Assembly (NCBI GenBank): GCA_003970805.2
Contig: CP051152.1
Coordinates: 558,001-622,000, forward strand
Source of the DNA: Undibacterium piscinae
GTDB lineage: Bacteria > Pseudomonadota > Gammaproteobacteria > Burkholderiales > Burkholderiaceae_D
Direction of reading: 5' to 3'
DNA length: 64,000 nucleotides
Part shown: positions 1-10,829 of the stretch, piece by piece
Position numbering within the stretch: the first letter of the stretch is position 1
How the letters are laid out: each line of letters opens with the position of its first letter
Position numbers and translations under genes: made by a program
Notes under the pieces: generated by a model
Seen by the model: the letters and a program-made list of their open reading frames with translations, nothing else
What the model was told of the DNA's origin: nothing
The model's database searches: none

Positions 1-162
1 AATTGTAGGGGCGCTTTTATATCGAGTCAATACTATAAAAACGATTCTTAATTACTTTTATATCTCAATATCTCTGTTGCGACGCAATAAAATTTAATAG
101 AATCAAGCACTTACCGGACCTATTTGTATAAATATGTCAACACTCTAAAAAAGACAAATAAC

Positions 163-1647
163 ATGAAATATTCTGATTTGAGGGACTTTATTTCTCAACT
201 ACAACAAAAAGATGAATTAAAACAAATAGTTACGCCAGTTTCACCTTATTTAGAGATGACGGAAATTTGTGATCGCACCTTGCGAGCCGAGGGACCAGCG
301 ATATTATTTGCCAACCCTGTGGGGCATTCCATTCCTGTTTTGGGTAATCTTTTTGGTACCACGAAGCGGGTTGCCATGGGTATGGGAGCTAATGACATCA
401 GTGAGTTGCGACGCATCGGCCACGTACTTTCATCTTTAAAGGAGCCGGAGCCGCCGAAAGGCTTCAAGGACATCCTTGGCCTGGGTTCGCTAGTAAAAGC
501 GGTCTGGGATATGGCGCCCAAAGAGTTGCGTGGCGCGCCCTGTCAGGAAATCGTCTGGGAAGGGAATGACGTGGATTTGGCGAGGCTTCCTATTCAGCAT
601 TGCTGGCCGGGCGATATCGCTCCGCTGATCACCTGGGGATTAGTGATCACCAAGGGCCCGTACAAGAAGCGCCAAAATTTAGGCATCTATAGACAGCAGG
701 TATTGGGTCCTAATAAAGTGATTATGCGTTGGCTGGCACATCGTGGCGGTGCCCTGGATTTCCGTGAGCATGCAATAGTCAATAAGGGTAAGCCTTATCC
801 GATCGCGGTCGCGCTTGGCGCTGATCCTGCAACCATCCTGGGTGCGGTGACGCCGGTGCCGGACAGTCTTTCGGAATATCAGTTCGCAGGCTTGCTGCGC
901 GGCAGTCGCACGGAGTTGGTAAAAGCCATAGGTAGCGAGTTGCGAGTGCCCGCCTCAGCCGAGATCGTGCTGGAAGGCCACATTTATCCGGATGAATCGC
1001 ATCCTAGTGGCTATGAGCATGCGATTGAGGGGCCGTATGGCGACCATACCGGCTACTACAATGAACAAGACAGTTTTCCTGTGTTTACGATAGATAGAAT
1101 TACGATGCGCCGTAATCCGATTTATCACTCCACCTACACCGGCAAGCCGCCCGATGAGCCGGCGGTACTGGGCGTAGCGCTCAATGAAGTGTTTATTCCT
1201 TTGTTGCAAAAACAGTTTCCGGAGATATTGGATTTTTATTTGCCGCCGGAAGGGTGTAGCTATCGCATGGCCGTGGTACAGATAAAAAAATCTTATGCCG
1301 GTCACGCAAAACGTGTGATGTTCGGTGTCTGGAGCTTTTTGCGGCAGTTCATGTATACCAAGTTCATTATTGTGGTTGATGAGGACGTCAATGTGCGCGA
1401 CTGGAAGGAGGTCATTTGGGCCATCACCACCAGGGTAGATCCTCTGCGTGATACCACCTTAATTGACAGCACACCTATCGATTACCTTGACTTTGCATCG
1501 CCAGTCAGTGGACTCGGTAGCAAGATGGGCTTGGATGCCACCAATAAATGGCCGGGCGAGACCAATCGTGAATGGGGACGTACGATAGAGATGACGCCAG
1601 AAGTGAAATCCAGGGTCGATTTGATCTGGCAAGAGTTGGGTTTGTGA
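163..1647 (+). CDS. ubiD: 4-hydroxy-3-polyprenylbenzoate decarboxylase UbiD
   Basis: Decarboxylates 3-polyprenyl-4-hydroxybenzoate in ubiquinone synthesis, using the prenylated FMN made by UbiX. The 494-residue product matches the full family length and opens MKYSDLRDF like the E. coli enzyme. Family blocks seen: KRVAMGM near residue 70, RGAPCQ near 130, the GIYRQQ cofactor-binding segment at about 174-179, and [11 protein letters not shown] near 289. The frame stays open upstream to a TTG at 124, but the ATG at 163 begins exactly where the family begins, so it is preferred; no strong ribosome binding site is seen. No ubiX neighbour lies in the window. The 160 bases upstream are AT-rich and hold no other gene. 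Assignment is secure. Confidence 0.95.
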   Translation: MKYSDLRDFISQLQQKDELKQIVTPVSPYLEMTEICDRTLRAEGPAILFANPVGHSIPVLGNLFGTTKRVAMGMGANDISELRRIGHVLSSLKEPEPPKGFKDILGLGSLVKAVWDMAPKELRGAPCQEIVWEGNDVDLARLPIQHCWPGDIAPLITWGLVITKGPYKKRQNLGIYRQQVLGPNKVIMRWLAHRGGALDFREHAIVNKGKPYPIAVALGADPATILGAVTPVPDSLSEYQFAGLLRGSRTELVKAIGSELRVPASAEIVLEGHIYPDESHPSGYEHAIEGPYGDHTGYYNEQDSFPVFTIDRITMRRNPIYHSTYTGKPPDEPAVLGVALNEVFIPLLQKQFPEILDFYLPPEGCSYRMAVVQIKKSYAGHAKRVMFGVWSFLRQFMYTKFIIVVDEDVNVRDWKEVIWAITTRVDPLRDTTLIDSTPIDYLDFASPVSGLGSKMGLDATNKWPGETNREWGRTIEMTPEVKSRVDLIWQELGL

Positions 1648-1732
1648 TCGCCTTAATTAGCTTATGAGGCCAGTGGAATTTGTGTTGCATATTTCATGTT
1701 TGGAAATGCCGCACGAATTCCGCACAATGCGC

Positions 1733-1738
1733 TATAAT
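1733..1738 (+). promoter_or_regulatory. candidate -10 box of the SRP RNA gene
   Basis: A perfect TATAAT lies about 7-12 bases before the predicted 5' end of the SRP RNA. No convincing -35 box is visible at the right distance, so only the -10 is called. Confidence 0.5.
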
Positions 1739-1742
1739 GTGC

Positions 1743-1844
1743 GCTGGCGGGCCCCTGCGCATTGCGGCATGGCCAATCTGGTCAGGTCGGGAACGAAGCA
1801 GCCACAGTCATATCCCGTAAGTGCCGTAGATCAGGCTCGCCTCC
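1743..1844 (+). ncRNA. ffs: 4.5S / signal recognition particle RNA (small bacterial type)
   Basis: RNA scaffold of the signal recognition particle, which binds Ffh and targets inner-membrane proteins during translation. The conserved domain IV core GGTCAGGTC, GGGAACGAAGCAGCC is present around 1780-1803 and closes into a hairpin with its flanks. The ends pair: GGCGGGCC from 1746 with GGCTCGCC ending at 1841, giving one long rod of about 100 nt as expected for the 4.5S type. Ends are approximate. It sits in the 363-base gap between ubiD and the patatin gene, followed by its own terminator. A short open frame across it on the same strand is coincidental. Confidence 0.93.
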
Positions 1845-1853
1845 TTCCTCTAA

Positions 1854-1880
1854 CTTGAACTGTTCTGTTCAAGGTTTTCC
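1854..1880 (+). terminator. rho-independent terminator after ffs
   Basis: CTTGAAC, a six-base loop and GTTCAAG form a perfect 7-bp stem followed by a T-rich run (GTTTTCC). It directly follows the SRP RNA. Confidence 0.7.
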
Positions 1881-2010
1881 TCAGTAAATATATTGTCAGG
1901 CTAAAGTCTTGGTGCTGCTAGTGTCAGCACTCATAATTTGACCCTAAGAGTTCGCAAATTTTTTGCGTGACTGAGGCAGAATTCCTTTGTTTCTTTGATG
2001 AGCTTTTACC

Positions 2011-2928
2011 ATGCTGCCAAACTCAAAAATCCCTAAATATTTGTCGTGCCTGATACTTGCTGCGCTCCTAAGTGCTTGTGTCACAACGACTCCAGTGGTT
2101 GTGCCGCAGGTGGCTGCGCCGATAGCGAAAGCTCCAAAAACTGTGCGTATCGGCCTTGCCTTGGGTGGTGGTGCGGCAAGAGGGTTTGCGCATATAGGCG
2201 TGATCAAGGCGCTTGAGTCACAGGGCATAGTTCCCGATATTGTTGTGGGGACGAGTGCCGGTAGCGTAGTCGGTGCCATGTATGCGGCGGGGAATAATGG
2301 GTTTGCATTGCAAAAAATGGCGCTGGAGATGGATGAGGCTACGATTTCTGATTGGTCTTTGCCCTTATTTTCGAAATCCAGTGGCGTCCTGAAGGGTGAT
2401 GCGCTGCAGTCTTACGTTAATAAGATGGTGCTTAATGCTCCGATTGAAAAATTGAAAAAACCTTTTGGTGCGGTTGCTACCGATCTTAATACCGGGCTAC
2501 CGATTTTATTTCAAAAGGGCAATACGGGCTTGGCGGTACGAGCATCTTCGGCTGTTCCCGGCGTATTTCAGCCGGTAAAGATCAGTGATCGCCAGTACGT
2601 GGATGGGGGTCTGGTTTCGCCTGTGCCAGTGAGGTTTGCGCGCGAAATGGGCGCTGATTTTGTGATTGCGGTGAATATTTCATCGCAGGCAGATGCTCAG
2701 CTAGCTAGTAGTTCGCTGGAGGTGTTGATGCAGACATTTACCATCATGGGGCAGAGCTTGAATTATTTTGAGTTAAAGAATGCCGATGTCGTGATTAAGC
2801 CGGAGCTGATGGGCATGAAAAGCGGTGATTTTGGCGGACGTAATCTGGCCATACTGGCTGGCGAGCGCGTCACAATGGCAATGATGGGAGATATCAAGCA
2901 AAAAATCCGAATGATGCAAGAGCGTTGA
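2011..2928 (+). CDS. patatin-like phospholipase, lipoprotein (RssA-like)
   Basis: Predicted serine lipid acyl hydrolase of the patatin family, anchored as a lipoprotein. The N-terminus is a lipoprotein signal with lipobox LLSAC (Cys23). The patatin elements are all present: the oxyanion glycine loop GGGAARG at 52-58, nucleophile elbow GTSAG with Ser82, and the catalytic Asp in DGG at about 198. At 305 residues it matches the single-domain RssA/YchK size. It is monocistronic between ffs and a convergent nlpC-type gene. Substrate is unknown; involvement in envelope lipid turnover is inferred from the lipoprotein signal only. Confidence 0.88.
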   Translation: MLPNSKIPKYLSCLILAALLSACVTTTPVVVPQVAAPIAKAPKTVRIGLALGGGAARGFAHIGVIKALESQGIVPDIVVGTSAGSVVGAMYAAGNNGFALQKMALEMDEATISDWSLPLFSKSSGVLKGDALQSYVNKMVLNAPIEKLKKPFGAVATDLNTGLPILFQKGNTGLAVRASSAVPGVFQPVKISDRQYVDGGLVSPVPVRFAREMGADFVIAVNISSQADAQLASSSLEVLMQTFTIMGQSLNYFELKNADVVIKPELMGMKSGDFGGRNLAILAGERVTMAMMGDIKQKIRMMQER

Positions 2929-2991
2929 TTCAGATTTTTGTTTTCAAGACTGCAAGGACTGGGTTCGTGTGGCGATGATCGGTTATCGCAC

Positions 2992-3531
2992 CTATTTTTG
3001 CTGTTCTTCGTTGATGCGCCTGGCGCCATTGAATCTTTTCTTCCAGTAAGCGATATCCATACTTTCCACTCTTACCTGTCCGCCCGGGGCAGGGGAGTGA
3101 ATGAATTTGTTGTCCCCTAAATAAATGCCTACATGCGAAAAACCGCGTCGCAATGTATTGTAAAAAACCAGGTCGCCAGGTTGCAAATCCTTCGCTTCAA
3201 TTGTTTCCCCTACCTTGCTGATTTCATGTGAGGTTCTTGGTAGCTCTGCACCGAGTGCATCTTTAAAAACCAGGCGTACGAAGCCACTGCAGTCTAGTCC
3301 GTTCTCTGGCGTGGTTCCGCCGCGCTTATAGCGAATTCCTAACATGTCCATGGCTTTTACAGTGAGATCTGAAGCGCGATCGCGCAATTCATTAAGCTTG
3401 GTAAATGCTGTGGATGATTCTGGAAATGGATTCTCTGCAGCCCAGCCGGGACTTGTAATGAATATCTGGAAAAATATGCTGGCGGAGATGGTAGCTATTT
3501 TGACTTTTCTGAAATGACTTGAATCGTGCAT
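2992..3531 (-). CDS. NlpC/P60 family peptidoglycan endopeptidase
   Basis: Secreted C40-family cysteine peptidase that would cleave peptide stems of peptidoglycan. The frame could begin at 3567, but AAAGG lies six bases before the ATG at 3531, which also gives a clean signal peptide (hydrophobic ISASIFFQIF, then SPGWA-AENP). The mature domain has the catalytic Cys in LDCSGF (about residue 81) and the His in FSHVGIYLG (about 133), with the usual GDLVFY strand between. At 179 residues it is the minimal single-domain form without LysM or SH3 parts. It is convergent with the patatin gene. Confident in family, not in substrate. Confidence 0.88.
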   Translation of the reverse strand: MHDSSHFRKVKIATISASIFFQIFITSPGWAAENPFPESSTAFTKLNELRDRASDLTVKAMDMLGIRYKRGGTTPENGLDCSGFVRLVFKDALGAELPRTSHEISKVGETIEAKDLQPGDLVFYNTLRRGFSHVGIYLGDNKFIHSPAPGGQVRVESMDIAYWKKRFNGARRINEEQQK

Positions 3532-3734
3532 TAGCATCCTTTGATTTTTATGACTGCAAGCGTACAACTTTAAGCGATCTATTATCTAATGTAAACTTTA
3601 TTGACTTAATTTACATTGCTTACATATTGGCCGTGAGCATGTTTCATTTGGTTAAAACTGTTTTGATATAGATGTCGAGGCCTCCCACGCTGACGCAACG
3701 TACAATTCCAGTTATTAACAAAGGGAGTTTTACC

Positions 3735-4142
3735 ATGCAAACGAAGCAAGTACTGAGCTTGGACGATGTCAAGCTTATCGCGGCGGCAGCCGAATCCGAG
3801 GCGAAATCCAATAACTGGCCTGTCACTATTGCCATCGTTGATGACGGCGGACATTTGCTGTGGCTGCAGCGACTTGATGGCGCAGCGCCAATATCGGCAC
3901 ATATCGCTCCGGCGAAAGCGGTTACTGCATCATTAGGGCGACGCGAATCGAAAGTGTATGAGGACATGATTAATAACGGGCGCTATTCATTCCTAAGTGC
4001 TCCTCATTTGGACGGAATGTTGGAGGGCGGGATTCCTATTTTGGTTGACGGTCAGTGTGTGGGGGCGATCGGCGTGTCTGGCGTGAAATCGCCTGAAGAT
4101 GCGCAAATTGCCACGGCGGGCATTGCAGCTCTGAATGCTTAG
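3735..4142 (+). CDS. GlcG/HbpS-type heme-binding domain protein
   Basis: A 135-residue single-domain member of the GlcG/HbpS (DUF336) family. These proteins bind heme or cobalamin-like ligands or accompany glycolate and alcohol oxidation genes; the exact role is usually unknown. Family landmarks: ALIVDDGGHLLWLQRLDGA-type segment (IVDDGGHLLWLQRLDGA near 35), the K-A-TA-SLGRRES block, and the C-terminal GIPILVDGQCVGAIGVSG. The start is the ATG at 3735 with AAGGGAG eight bases upstream; the frame extends further up without support. It stands alone before carA, and no glycolate oxidase genes are nearby. Confidence 0.82.
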   Translation: MQTKQVLSLDDVKLIAAAAESEAKSNNWPVTIAIVDDGGHLLWLQRLDGAAPISAHIAPAKAVTASLGRRESKVYEDMINNGRYSFLSAPHLDGMLEGGIPILVDGQCVGAIGVSGVKSPEDAQIATAGIAALNA

Positions 4143-4201
4143 CATTTGCGATTAGATACGGGCTATTCCTCAAAAAAATGCCCTTATTTCAGCTGTAAAA
4201 T

Positions 4202-4230
4202 TTGCCTGGAGCACGGTTTTACGCTACAAT
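4202..4230 (+). promoter_or_regulatory. sigma70-type promoter upstream of carAB
   Basis: TTGCCT (4202-4207) and TACAAT (4225-4230) are separated by exactly 17 bases, a good housekeeping promoter, with about 150 bases of leader before carA. No PurR or ArgR box could be recognised with confidence. Confidence 0.6.
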
Positions 4231-4383
4231 TCTAGGGTTTAGCTAATTCATAATCCGCTGTAGCGCATACTATTATCCACATCACTCCTTTGATCGTTTT
4301 TTTTGCTACGCAGACGGCTCGGCGTGGATTTTGATTGAGATCATCTGGTGCGGCGCACAGCGGTAACACTACAGGAGTTACCC

Positions 4384-5559
4384 TTGCTGCCCATTCCGCA
4401 GTCTCTACGTCCCAACAAAGATATCATTGCCATCCTTGCGCTCGCTGATGGTACGATATTCACCGGTGTATCCATCGGTGCTAATGGACATACTATAGGC
4501 GAAGTTGTATTTAATACTTCAATGACAGGCTATCAGGAAATTTTAACTGATCCTAGCTATAGCTCACAAATAGTCACGCTGACTTATCCGCATATCGGCA
4601 ATACCGGCGTCAATTCGGAAGATGTTGAATCCGACAAGATCCATGCTGCCGGCTTGATCATTAAAGACTTACCTTTGATGGTCTCGAGCTTTCGCTCTGA
4701 GCAATCACTGTCCGATTATCTGAAATCTCAAAACATCGTTGCCATCGCTGGCATTGATACGCGCAAGTTGACGCGTATCTTGCGCGAAACCGGTGCGCAA
4801 GGTGGTGCGATTTTGGTTGGCGCTGATGCGGAAAAGGCTATTGCACTGGCAAAGTCGTTCCCTGGCTTATCGGGCATGGATCTGGCTAAAGTCGTGTCGT
4901 CCACCAAATCGTATGTCTGGAGTGAAACCGAATGGACTTTGGGGCAGGGCTATGGTTCATTGACCGAGCCTAAGTTTCATGTTGTTGCATTCGACTTTGG
5001 CGTAAAACGCAATATTTTGCGTATGCTGGCGCAACGCGGATGTAAAGTCACCGTATTGCCTGCGCAATCGAGTGCTGCCGACGTGCTGGCACTTAATCCT
5101 GATGGCGTATTTTTGTCGAACGGCCCTGGCGATCCGGGGCCTTGCGATTACGCCATTGCCGCCGCCAAAGAATTGATCGAGCAAGGCATCCCGACATTTG
5201 GTATCTGTCTCGGACATCAGATTATGGCATTGGCATCGGGTGCAAAAACCCTGAAAATGAAATTCGGCCATCACGGCGCAAATCACCCGGTGCAAGATCT
5301 CGATAGCAAGCAAGTATTGATCACGTCGCAAAATCACGGTTTTGCCGTGGATGCTGCATCGCTGCCTGCAAATTGCCGCGTGACTCATGTGTCTTTGTTT
5401 GACGGTTCGCTGCAAGGTTTCGCGCGCACTGATAAGCCGGCATTTTGCTTTCAGGGACACCCTGAAGCATCACCTGGCCCAAATGATATCGCCTACCTGT
5501 TTGACCGCTTCACCACATTGATGGCCAAGGCAAAGATGGAGAAAAATAAAAATGCCTAA
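4384..5559 (+). CDS. carA: carbamoyl-phosphate synthase small subunit
   Basis: Glutaminase subunit that hydrolyses glutamine and feeds ammonia to CarB for carbamoyl phosphate, the precursor of arginine and pyrimidines. N-terminal CPSase_sm domain (about 10-140) and class I glutamine amidotransferase domain (about 195-380) with nucleophile Cys275 in FGICLGHQ and the His/Glu pair in GHPEASPGP. An upstream in-frame start is possible, but GGAG at 4374-4377 sits six bases before a TTG that gives the family N-terminus MLPIPQS, so TTG 4384 is chosen (391 aa). It overlaps carB by 8 bases, so the two are translationally coupled. Confidence 0.96.
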   Translation: MLPIPQSLRPNKDIIAILALADGTIFTGVSIGANGHTIGEVVFNTSMTGYQEILTDPSYSSQIVTLTYPHIGNTGVNSEDVESDKIHAAGLIIKDLPLMVSSFRSEQSLSDYLKSQNIVAIAGIDTRKLTRILRETGAQGGAILVGADAEKAIALAKSFPGLSGMDLAKVVSSTKSYVWSETEWTLGQGYGSLTEPKFHVVAFDFGVKRNILRMLAQRGCKVTVLPAQSSAADVLALNPDGVFLSNGPGDPGPCDYAIAAAKELIEQGIPTFGICLGHQIMALASGAKTLKMKFGHHGANHPVQDLDSKQVLITSQNHGFAVDAASLPANCRVTHVSLFDGSLQGFARTDKPAFCFQGHPEASPGPNDIAYLFDRFTTLMAKAKMEKNKNA

Positions 5560-8500
5560 ACGTAATGATATAAAAAGTATTCTGATAATCGGTGCTGGCC
5601 CTATCATCATTGGCCAGGCGTGTGAGTTTGATTACTCCGGTGCACAGGCATGTAAGGCTTTGCGCGAAGAGGGATACAAAGTTATTCTGGTCAATAGCAA
5701 TCCTGCCACGATCATGACTGATCCGGAAATGGCCGATGTGACCTACATTGAGCCTATCACATGGCAGGTGCTTGAACGCATCATTGACAAAGAGCGTCCT
5801 GATGCGATTTTGCCTACCATGGGTGGACAGACTGCACTCAATTGCGCACTTGACCTACATAAGCATGGCATTCTGACCAAATATAATTGCGAGTTGATCG
5901 GCGCTTCGCCTGAAGCAATCGACAAGGCGGAAGATCGTTCAAAATTCAAGGATGCGATGACGAAAATCGGACTGGGCTCTGCCCGCTCTGGTGTTGCACA
6001 TACGCTCGATGAGTCTTGGACTGTTCAGAAAACTCTGGGCTTCCCTGTCATTATCCGCCCATCGTTTACTATGGGTGGTACCGGCGGTGGGATTGCCTAC
6101 AATGAGGAAGAATTCGAAACTATTTGCAAACGCGGTCTGGAAGCATCCCCGACCAGTGAATTGCTGATTGAAGAATCCTTGATAGGCTGGAAAGAATACG
6201 AAATGGAAGTTGTACGCGACAAAGCGGATAACTGCATTATCGTTTGTTCCATCGAAAACCTCGATCCTATGGGCGTACATACCGGTGACTCGATCACGGT
6301 AGCACCGGCACAAACGCTGACTGATAAAGAATATCAGATCATGCGTAATGCCTCGCTGGCAGTATTGCGTGAAATTGGTGTCGACACCGGTGGCTCGAAT
6401 GTTCAGTTTTCGATCAATCCTGCAGACGGACGCATGATTGTTATTGAGATGAATCCTCGCGTATCCCGTTCTTCCGCACTGGCATCGAAGGCTACCGGCT
6501 TCCCGATCGCAAAAATCGCGGCCAAATTGGCGGTCGGTTTTACTCTTGACGAGTTGCGCAATGAAATTACCGGTGGCGCTACGCCGGCATCGTTCGAGCC
6601 TTCCATTGATTACGTTGTAACGAAAATTCCTCGTTTTACATTTGAGAAATTCCCGCAAGCGGACAATCGACTGACCACGCAGATGAAGTCTGTCGGTGAA
6701 GTCATGGCGATAGGACGCACGTTCCAGGAATCCTTCCAGAAAGCCCTGCGCGGTCTGGAAGTTGGCGTCGATGGGATGAATGAAAAAACCCAGGATCGCG
6801 AAATTATCGAAAAAGAACTAGGCGAACCTGGTCCTGATCGCATTTGGTATGTCGGCGATGCATTTGCCTGCGGCTTCAGCCTGGAAGAAGTGCATCAACT
6901 GACGCACATAGATCCATGGTTCCTGGCGCAGATTAAGGACATCATTGATATCGAGCTTTGGCTGGACACCCAGACACTTGCTGACATCGATAAAGATGTT
7001 TTGTTGAAACTGAAGCAAAAAGGTTTTGCTGATCGCCGCCTGGCGAAGCTCTTGAAGACCACCGATACCGAAATTCGCAATCAGCGTCGCGCATTGAATA
7101 TTCGTCCCGTGTATAAGCGGGTGGATACTTGTGCGGCAGAGTTTGCCACCAAAACGGCCTATATGTATTCGACCTATGAGGAAGAGTGCGAATCCGCTCC
7201 TACCGATAAGAAGAAGATCATGGTTTTGGGTGGTGGCCCTAACCGTATCGGCCAGGGTATCGAGTTTGATTACTGCTGCGTGCACGCGGCATTTGCGATG
7301 CGTGAAGACGGCTATGAAACCATCATGGTCAACTGTAATCCTGAAACTGTCTCTACCGATTACGATACTTCCGATCGCTTGTATTTTGAGCCGTTGACAC
7401 TGGAAGACGTGCTGGAAATCGTCGACAAAGAAAAACCTGTTGGCGTCATCGTGCAATACGGCGGACAGACTCCTCTGAAGTTGGCACTGGAACTTGAAGC
7501 CAATGGCGTGCCTATCATAGGAACATCGCCGGATATGATTGACGCTGCAGAAGACCGTGAGCGTTTCCAGAAGATGCTGCACGATTTAGGCTTACGTCAA
7601 CCGCCAAATCGTACCGCTCGGACTGAAGCTGAAGCCTTGGCGCTGGCGCAGGAAATTGGTTATCCGCTGGTGGTTCGCCCATCTTATGTGCTCGGCGGTC
7701 GCGCCATGGAAATCGTCCATGAGCAGCGTGACCTGGAGCGCTACATGCGCGAAGCCGTTAAGGTTTCCCATGATTCTCCGGTGTTGCTCGATAGATTCCT
7801 TAATGATGCAATCGAGGTAGATGTGGATTGCCTGTCAGACGGCACGCGCACCTTTATCGGTGGTGTTATGGAACATATTGAGCAGGCAGGTGTGCACTCG
7901 GGTGACTCGGCATGTTCATTGCCACCATACTCGTTGAAGCAAGAGACCATTGATGAACTTAAGCGCCAGACTTCATTGATGGCAAAAGGCTTGAACGTTG
8001 TTGGTTTGATGAACGTCCAGTTCGCGATACAGCAGCAAGATGGACAGGATGTCGTTTTTGTACTGGAAGTCAATCCGCGCGCATCAAGGACGGTTCCATT
8101 CGTCTCCAAGGTAACTGGTTTGCAATTGGCAAAAATTGCCGCACGCTGCATGGCTGGTCAATCCCTGGATTCACAGGGAATTACGAACGAAGTTATTCCT
8201 CCGTATTTCAGCGTTAAGGAAGCAGTATTCCCGTTCGTGAAATTTCCTGGCGTGGATACCATTTTAGGCCCGGAAATGAAATCAACCGGTGAGGTAATGG
8301 GTGTCGGACGTACTTTTGGCGAGGCATTTGTTAAGTCTCAGCTTGGGGCCGGCATTAAGCTGCCTAAGTCTGGTAAGGTTTTCCTGAGCGTAAAAGCAAC
8401 GGATAAGCCACGCGCAGTGAAAATTGCAAAAGACTTGGTAGAGATGGGCTTTGGCCTGGTTGCCACCAAGGGAACCGCTGCAGCAATCGCCGCTTCCGGC

Positions 8501-8770
8501 ATTCCTTGTGCGACAATCAACAAGGTTGCAGAGGGTAGGCCTCACGTTGTTGATATCATCAAGAATCGCGAAATTGCACTGGTTATTAATACGGTAGAAG
8601 AAAAGCGCAATGCGATTAACGATTCTCGCGCGATTCGGGTATCTTCGCTGGCTGCTGGTGCGGTTACCTATACGACGATCGCCGGAGCCGAAGCGGCAGT
8701 TGAGGGTATGCGTCATTTGAATGAATTACATGTCTATGATTTACAAGGTCTGCATAAAACCTTACACTAA
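5552..8770 (+). CDS. carB: carbamoyl-phosphate synthase large subunit
   Basis: Makes carbamoyl phosphate from bicarbonate, ammonia and two ATP. The 1,072-residue chain has the normal duplicated structure: a first biotin-carboxylase-like/ATP-grasp half (from [20 protein letters not shown] near residue 11), an oligomerisation segment in the middle, a second ATP-grasp half (from [20 protein letters not shown] near 558), and a C-terminal MGS-like allosteric domain after about 935. Intact and full length, with no frameshift over 3.2 kb. That is a useful contrast with smc and zipA further along. Its ATG lies inside the end of carA. Confidence 0.97.
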   Translation: MPKRNDIKSILIIGAGPIIIGQACEFDYSGAQACKALREEGYKVILVNSNPATIMTDPEMADVTYIEPITWQVLERIIDKERPDAILPTMGGQTALNCALDLHKHGILTKYNCELIGASPEAIDKAEDRSKFKDAMTKIGLGSARSGVAHTLDESWTVQKTLGFPVIIRPSFTMGGTGGGIAYNEEEFETICKRGLEASPTSELLIEESLIGWKEYEMEVVRDKADNCIIVCSIENLDPMGVHTGDSITVAPAQTLTDKEYQIMRNASLAVLREIGVDTGGSNVQFSINPADGRMIVIEMNPRVSRSSALASKATGFPIAKIAAKLAVGFTLDELRNEITGGATPASFEPSIDYVVTKIPRFTFEKFPQADNRLTTQMKSVGEVMAIGRTFQESFQKALRGLEVGVDGMNEKTQDREIIEKELGEPGPDRIWYVGDAFACGFSLEEVHQLTHIDPWFLAQIKDIIDIELWLDTQTLADIDKDVLLKLKQKGFADRRLAKLLKTTDTEIRNQRRALNIRPVYKRVDTCAAEFATKTAYMYSTYEEECESAPTDKKKIMVLGGGPNRIGQGIEFDYCCVHAAFAMREDGYETIMVNCNPETVSTDYDTSDRLYFEPLTLEDVLEIVDKEKPVGVIVQYGGQTPLKLALELEANGVPIIGTSPDMIDAAEDRERFQKMLHDLGLRQPPNRTARTEAEALALAQEIGYPLVVRPSYVLGGRAMEIVHEQRDLERYMREAVKVSHDSPVLLDRFLNDAIEVDVDCLSDGTRTFIGGVMEHIEQAGVHSGDSACSLPPYSLKQETIDELKRQTSLMAKGLNVVGLMNVQFAIQQQDGQDVVFVLEVNPRASRTVPFVSKVTGLQLAKIAARCMAGQSLDSQGITNEVIPPYFSVKEAVFPFVKFPGVDTILGPEMKSTGEVMGVGRTFGEAFVKSQLGAGIKLPKSGKVFLSVKATDKPRAVKIAKDLVEMGFGLVATKGTAAAIAASGIPCATINKVAEGRPHVVDIIKNREIALVINTVEEKRNAINDSRAIRVSSLAAGAVTYTTIAGAEAAVEGMRHLNELHVYDLQGLHKTLH

Positions 8771-8793
8771 CCAGACAAGTTAAGCTTCAATAT

Positions 8794-8850
8794 AGGGGCC
8801 ACAGAAGACAGCAGCTTTGCTGGTGTTCATGTGGCCTCTGTATTTTTATT
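8794..8850 (+). terminator. terminator after carAB
   Basis: GGGGCCACA near 8795 pairs with TGTGGCCTC near 8830; the inner arms also pair (GACAGCAG with CTGGTGTT). The long hairpin is followed by TGTATTTTTATT. Confidence 0.75.
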
Positions 8851-8999
8851 CATTTGAGATTTCTTGCCTCAATCGTGCATGCGTATTGAAAGCCATTCGG
8901 GCAAGATTTGAATTTAGCATTGAATATTTTCTCATTATTATTTAGTGAGAAATCATTGCGATATTTTTTGATTACGGTTTCTTTTTTTAAGTTAAAGAT

Positions 9000-9476
9000 A
9001 TGAGTACAGTACCTCTAACCAAGTTCGGAGCAGAATTGCTCAAGCAGGAATTACACAGACTTAAAACTAAAGATCGTCCTGAGGTCATCAGTGCTATCGC
9101 GGAAGCGAGAGCGCAAGGCGATCTGTCTGAAAATGCGGAGTATGATGCAGCGAAAGAGCGCCAGAGTTTCATAGAGGGGCGTATCGCTGATATTGACGGC
9201 AAACTTAGTGCAGCGCAAATCATCGATCCGACTACGCTAGACGCGGAAGGTCGGGTTGTGTTTGGCGCAACGGTGTATCTGGAAGATCTGGAAAATGAAC
9301 AAAAAGTTAGCTATCAGATCGTAGGTGAGGACGAAGCTGACATTAAGGAGCGTAAGGTATCGATTACTTCGCCGATCGCACGCGCCTTGATAGGTAAGTA
9401 TGCGGGAGATGTTGTTGGCGTTCTGGCTCCGGCCGGGGTGCGGGAGTATGAAGTGTTGGATGTCCAGTACGTATAG
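9000..9476 (+). CDS. greA: transcription elongation factor GreA
   Basis: Enters the RNA polymerase secondary channel and stimulates cleavage of backtracked transcripts. At 158 residues it has the N-terminal antiparallel coiled coil (about 1-75) with the acidic tip [13 protein letters not shown], where the two acidic residues act at the polymerase active site, and a C-terminal FKBP-like domain. Starts with [12 protein letters not shown], the family N-terminus. It is usually found just after carAB in betaproteobacteria, as here. Own promoter region is likely in the 150 bases after the carB terminator. Confidence 0.96.
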   Translation: MSTVPLTKFGAELLKQELHRLKTKDRPEVISAIAEARAQGDLSENAEYDAAKERQSFIEGRIADIDGKLSAAQIIDPTTLDAEGRVVFGATVYLEDLENEQKVSYQIVGEDEADIKERKVSITSPIARALIGKYAGDVVGVLAPAGVREYEVLDVQYV

Positions 9477-9502
9477 TTGCATATGCAATTGGACTAGCCG
9501 AT

Positions 9503-9530
9503 AAAAAAAGGGGGATTCCCCCTTTTTTTA
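9503..9530. terminator. bidirectional terminator between greA and yhbY
   Basis: A7-GGGGG-ATT-CCCCC-T7: a symmetric GC stem with A and T tracts on either side, able to stop transcription of both convergent genes. Confidence 0.9.
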
Positions 9531-9543
9531 TTCTTACAAGATT

Positions 9544-10020
9544 TTACGAATTACCTAGCGCAGATTTCTTTGCGCTACTTTGACGTGGCTTGGCACGTTT
9601 AATGTTTCCACCTTGGGTAACGCGCTCATTGCCTTTAACCATGACTTTCGACACGGAAGGCTTTTTTGTTCCGCTTGCGCTAGGCTTGACGATGGTAACT
9701 TCGCGCATGCCCTTACCTTTTTTCATTAATTTAGTTTCTTTTTCGCCATCAAGCTTAGGGCGATAAATCACTAATAATTTACCTATGTGCTGTATCGGAG
9801 CCGCATTTAGTGAGCTGCAGATGGTATCGTACATAGCAATACGGGCTTCACGATCGTCACCAAAGACACGTACTTTGATTAAGCCATGCGAATTCAACCC
9901 TGCGTCGATTTCTTTCAAGACTGCAGGTGAAAGGCCAGCTTCACCAATTAATACGATGGGTTTGAGTGCATGAGCTTCAGAACGCAATTCGCTACGTTCT
10001 ACGGGCGTGAGTTTTGACAT
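9544..10020 (-). CDS. yhbY: CRS1/YhbY-domain RNA-binding protein
   Basis: Small RNA-binding protein associated with the pre-50S ribosome. Residues 1-95 are a complete YhbY domain (LTPVERSELR, the VLIGEAGLSPAV segment corresponding to the GxxG loop region, KVRVFG, IGKLLVIYR). The remaining 60 or so residues are a Lys/Arg/Ser-rich tail (TKKPSVSKVMVKG, KRAKPRQSSAKKS) absent from the 97-residue E. coli protein, probably extra RNA contact. It diverges from rlmE with 32 bases between starts, the usual yhbY/rlmE/ftsH arrangement. Confidence 0.9.
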   Translation of the reverse strand: MSKLTPVERSELRSEAHALKPIVLIGEAGLSPAVLKEIDAGLNSHGLIKVRVFGDDREARIAMYDTICSSLNAAPIQHIGKLLVIYRPKLDGEKETKLMKKGKGMREVTIVKPSASGTKKPSVSKVMVKGNERVTQGGNIKRAKPRQSSAKKSALGNS

Positions 10021-10052
10021 ATAAATTCCTTTAAAAGCAGTATTTTACGCCA

Positions 10053-10691
10053 ATGGCCAAAAATAAATTCAATCAAAATTGGGTACACGACCACATAAAT
10101 GACCCTTATGTGAAATTAGCGCAAAAAGAAGGCTTCCGCGCACGTGCAGTTTACAAGTTAAAAGAGATAGACGAGACAGAGAAATTAATAAAACCGGGTC
10201 AAATCATCGTTGATCTGGGCGCCACTCCGGGAAGTTGGTCTCAGTATGCCAGGGCGAAACTTGCGGGAAAAGAAGGGGGCGGTATCCTTGGCGAGATCTT
10301 CGCACTCGATTTGCTGCCGATGGAGCCGATCGCGGACGTTCAGTTCATTCAGGGTGATTTTCGCGAGGATGAGGTGCTCGATCAACTTGAGGCTCAGCTA
10401 CTTGGGCGCAAGGTAGACTTGGTGCTGTCGGACATGGCGCCTAACTTATCCGGAAATTCTCACGTGGACGCTGCCAGAATAGAAAATATTATAGAATTGG
10501 CGGTGACGTTTGCAAAAGCTCACCTCAAGCCAAATGGCGCACTGCTAGTTAAGTGCTTCCATGGTCCAAGTTACAATACTATCGTTCAATTATTTAAAAG
10601 TGAGTTTAAGACCGTGCTCAATAAAAAGCCAAAAGCGAGCAAAGATAAATCATCTGAGATATTTTTACTCGGTAAATGCCTGAAAAATTAA
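10053..10691 (+). CDS. rlmE: 23S rRNA (uridine-2552-2'-O)-methyltransferase RlmE (FtsJ)
   Basis: Methylates U2552 in the A loop of 23S rRNA late in 50S assembly, with S-adenosylmethionine as donor. The SAM motif is [14 protein letters not shown] near residue 49-62. The K-D-K-E catalytic tetrad is visible: Lys in RAVYKL (about 33), Asp in LSDMAPN (about 124), Lys in LLVKCF (about 165) and Glu in SSEIFLLG (about 203). The 212-residue length is normal. It stands directly upstream of ftsH, as in E. coli. Confidence 0.95.
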   Translation: MAKNKFNQNWVHDHINDPYVKLAQKEGFRARAVYKLKEIDETEKLIKPGQIIVDLGATPGSWSQYARAKLAGKEGGGILGEIFALDLLPMEPIADVQFIQGDFREDEVLDQLEAQLLGRKVDLVLSDMAPNLSGNSHVDAARIENIIELAVTFAKAHLKPNGALLVKCFHGPSYNTIVQLFKSEFKTVLNKKPKASKDKSSEIFLLGKCLKN

Positions 10692-10738
10692 AATTTATAG
10701 AATTTTGCTCTTGATAATCACCAACATCGACAGCACAT

Positions 10739-10763
10739 CTTGTCTAGCAAGCTCTACCCAATA
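10739..10763 (+). promoter_or_regulatory. weak heat-shock-type (sigma32) promoter candidate for ftsH
   Basis: CTTGTCT at 10739 and CCCAATA at 10757 resemble the sigma32 elements CTTGAAA and CCCATNT, but the 12-base gap is shorter than the usual 13-15. ftsH is sigma32-controlled in E. coli. The call is tentative. Confidence 0.25.
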
Positions 10764-10829
10764 CGGGTAGAATGACCATCTACATGTGCAAGGCAATTCG
10801 TACGTTCGTCGTACGTCCAAGGAGTTCTC

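Noticed and set aside
1664..1858. 64-codon frame between ubiD and the patatin gene
   Set aside because: It overlaps the whole SRP RNA gene, which explains the conserved sequence.
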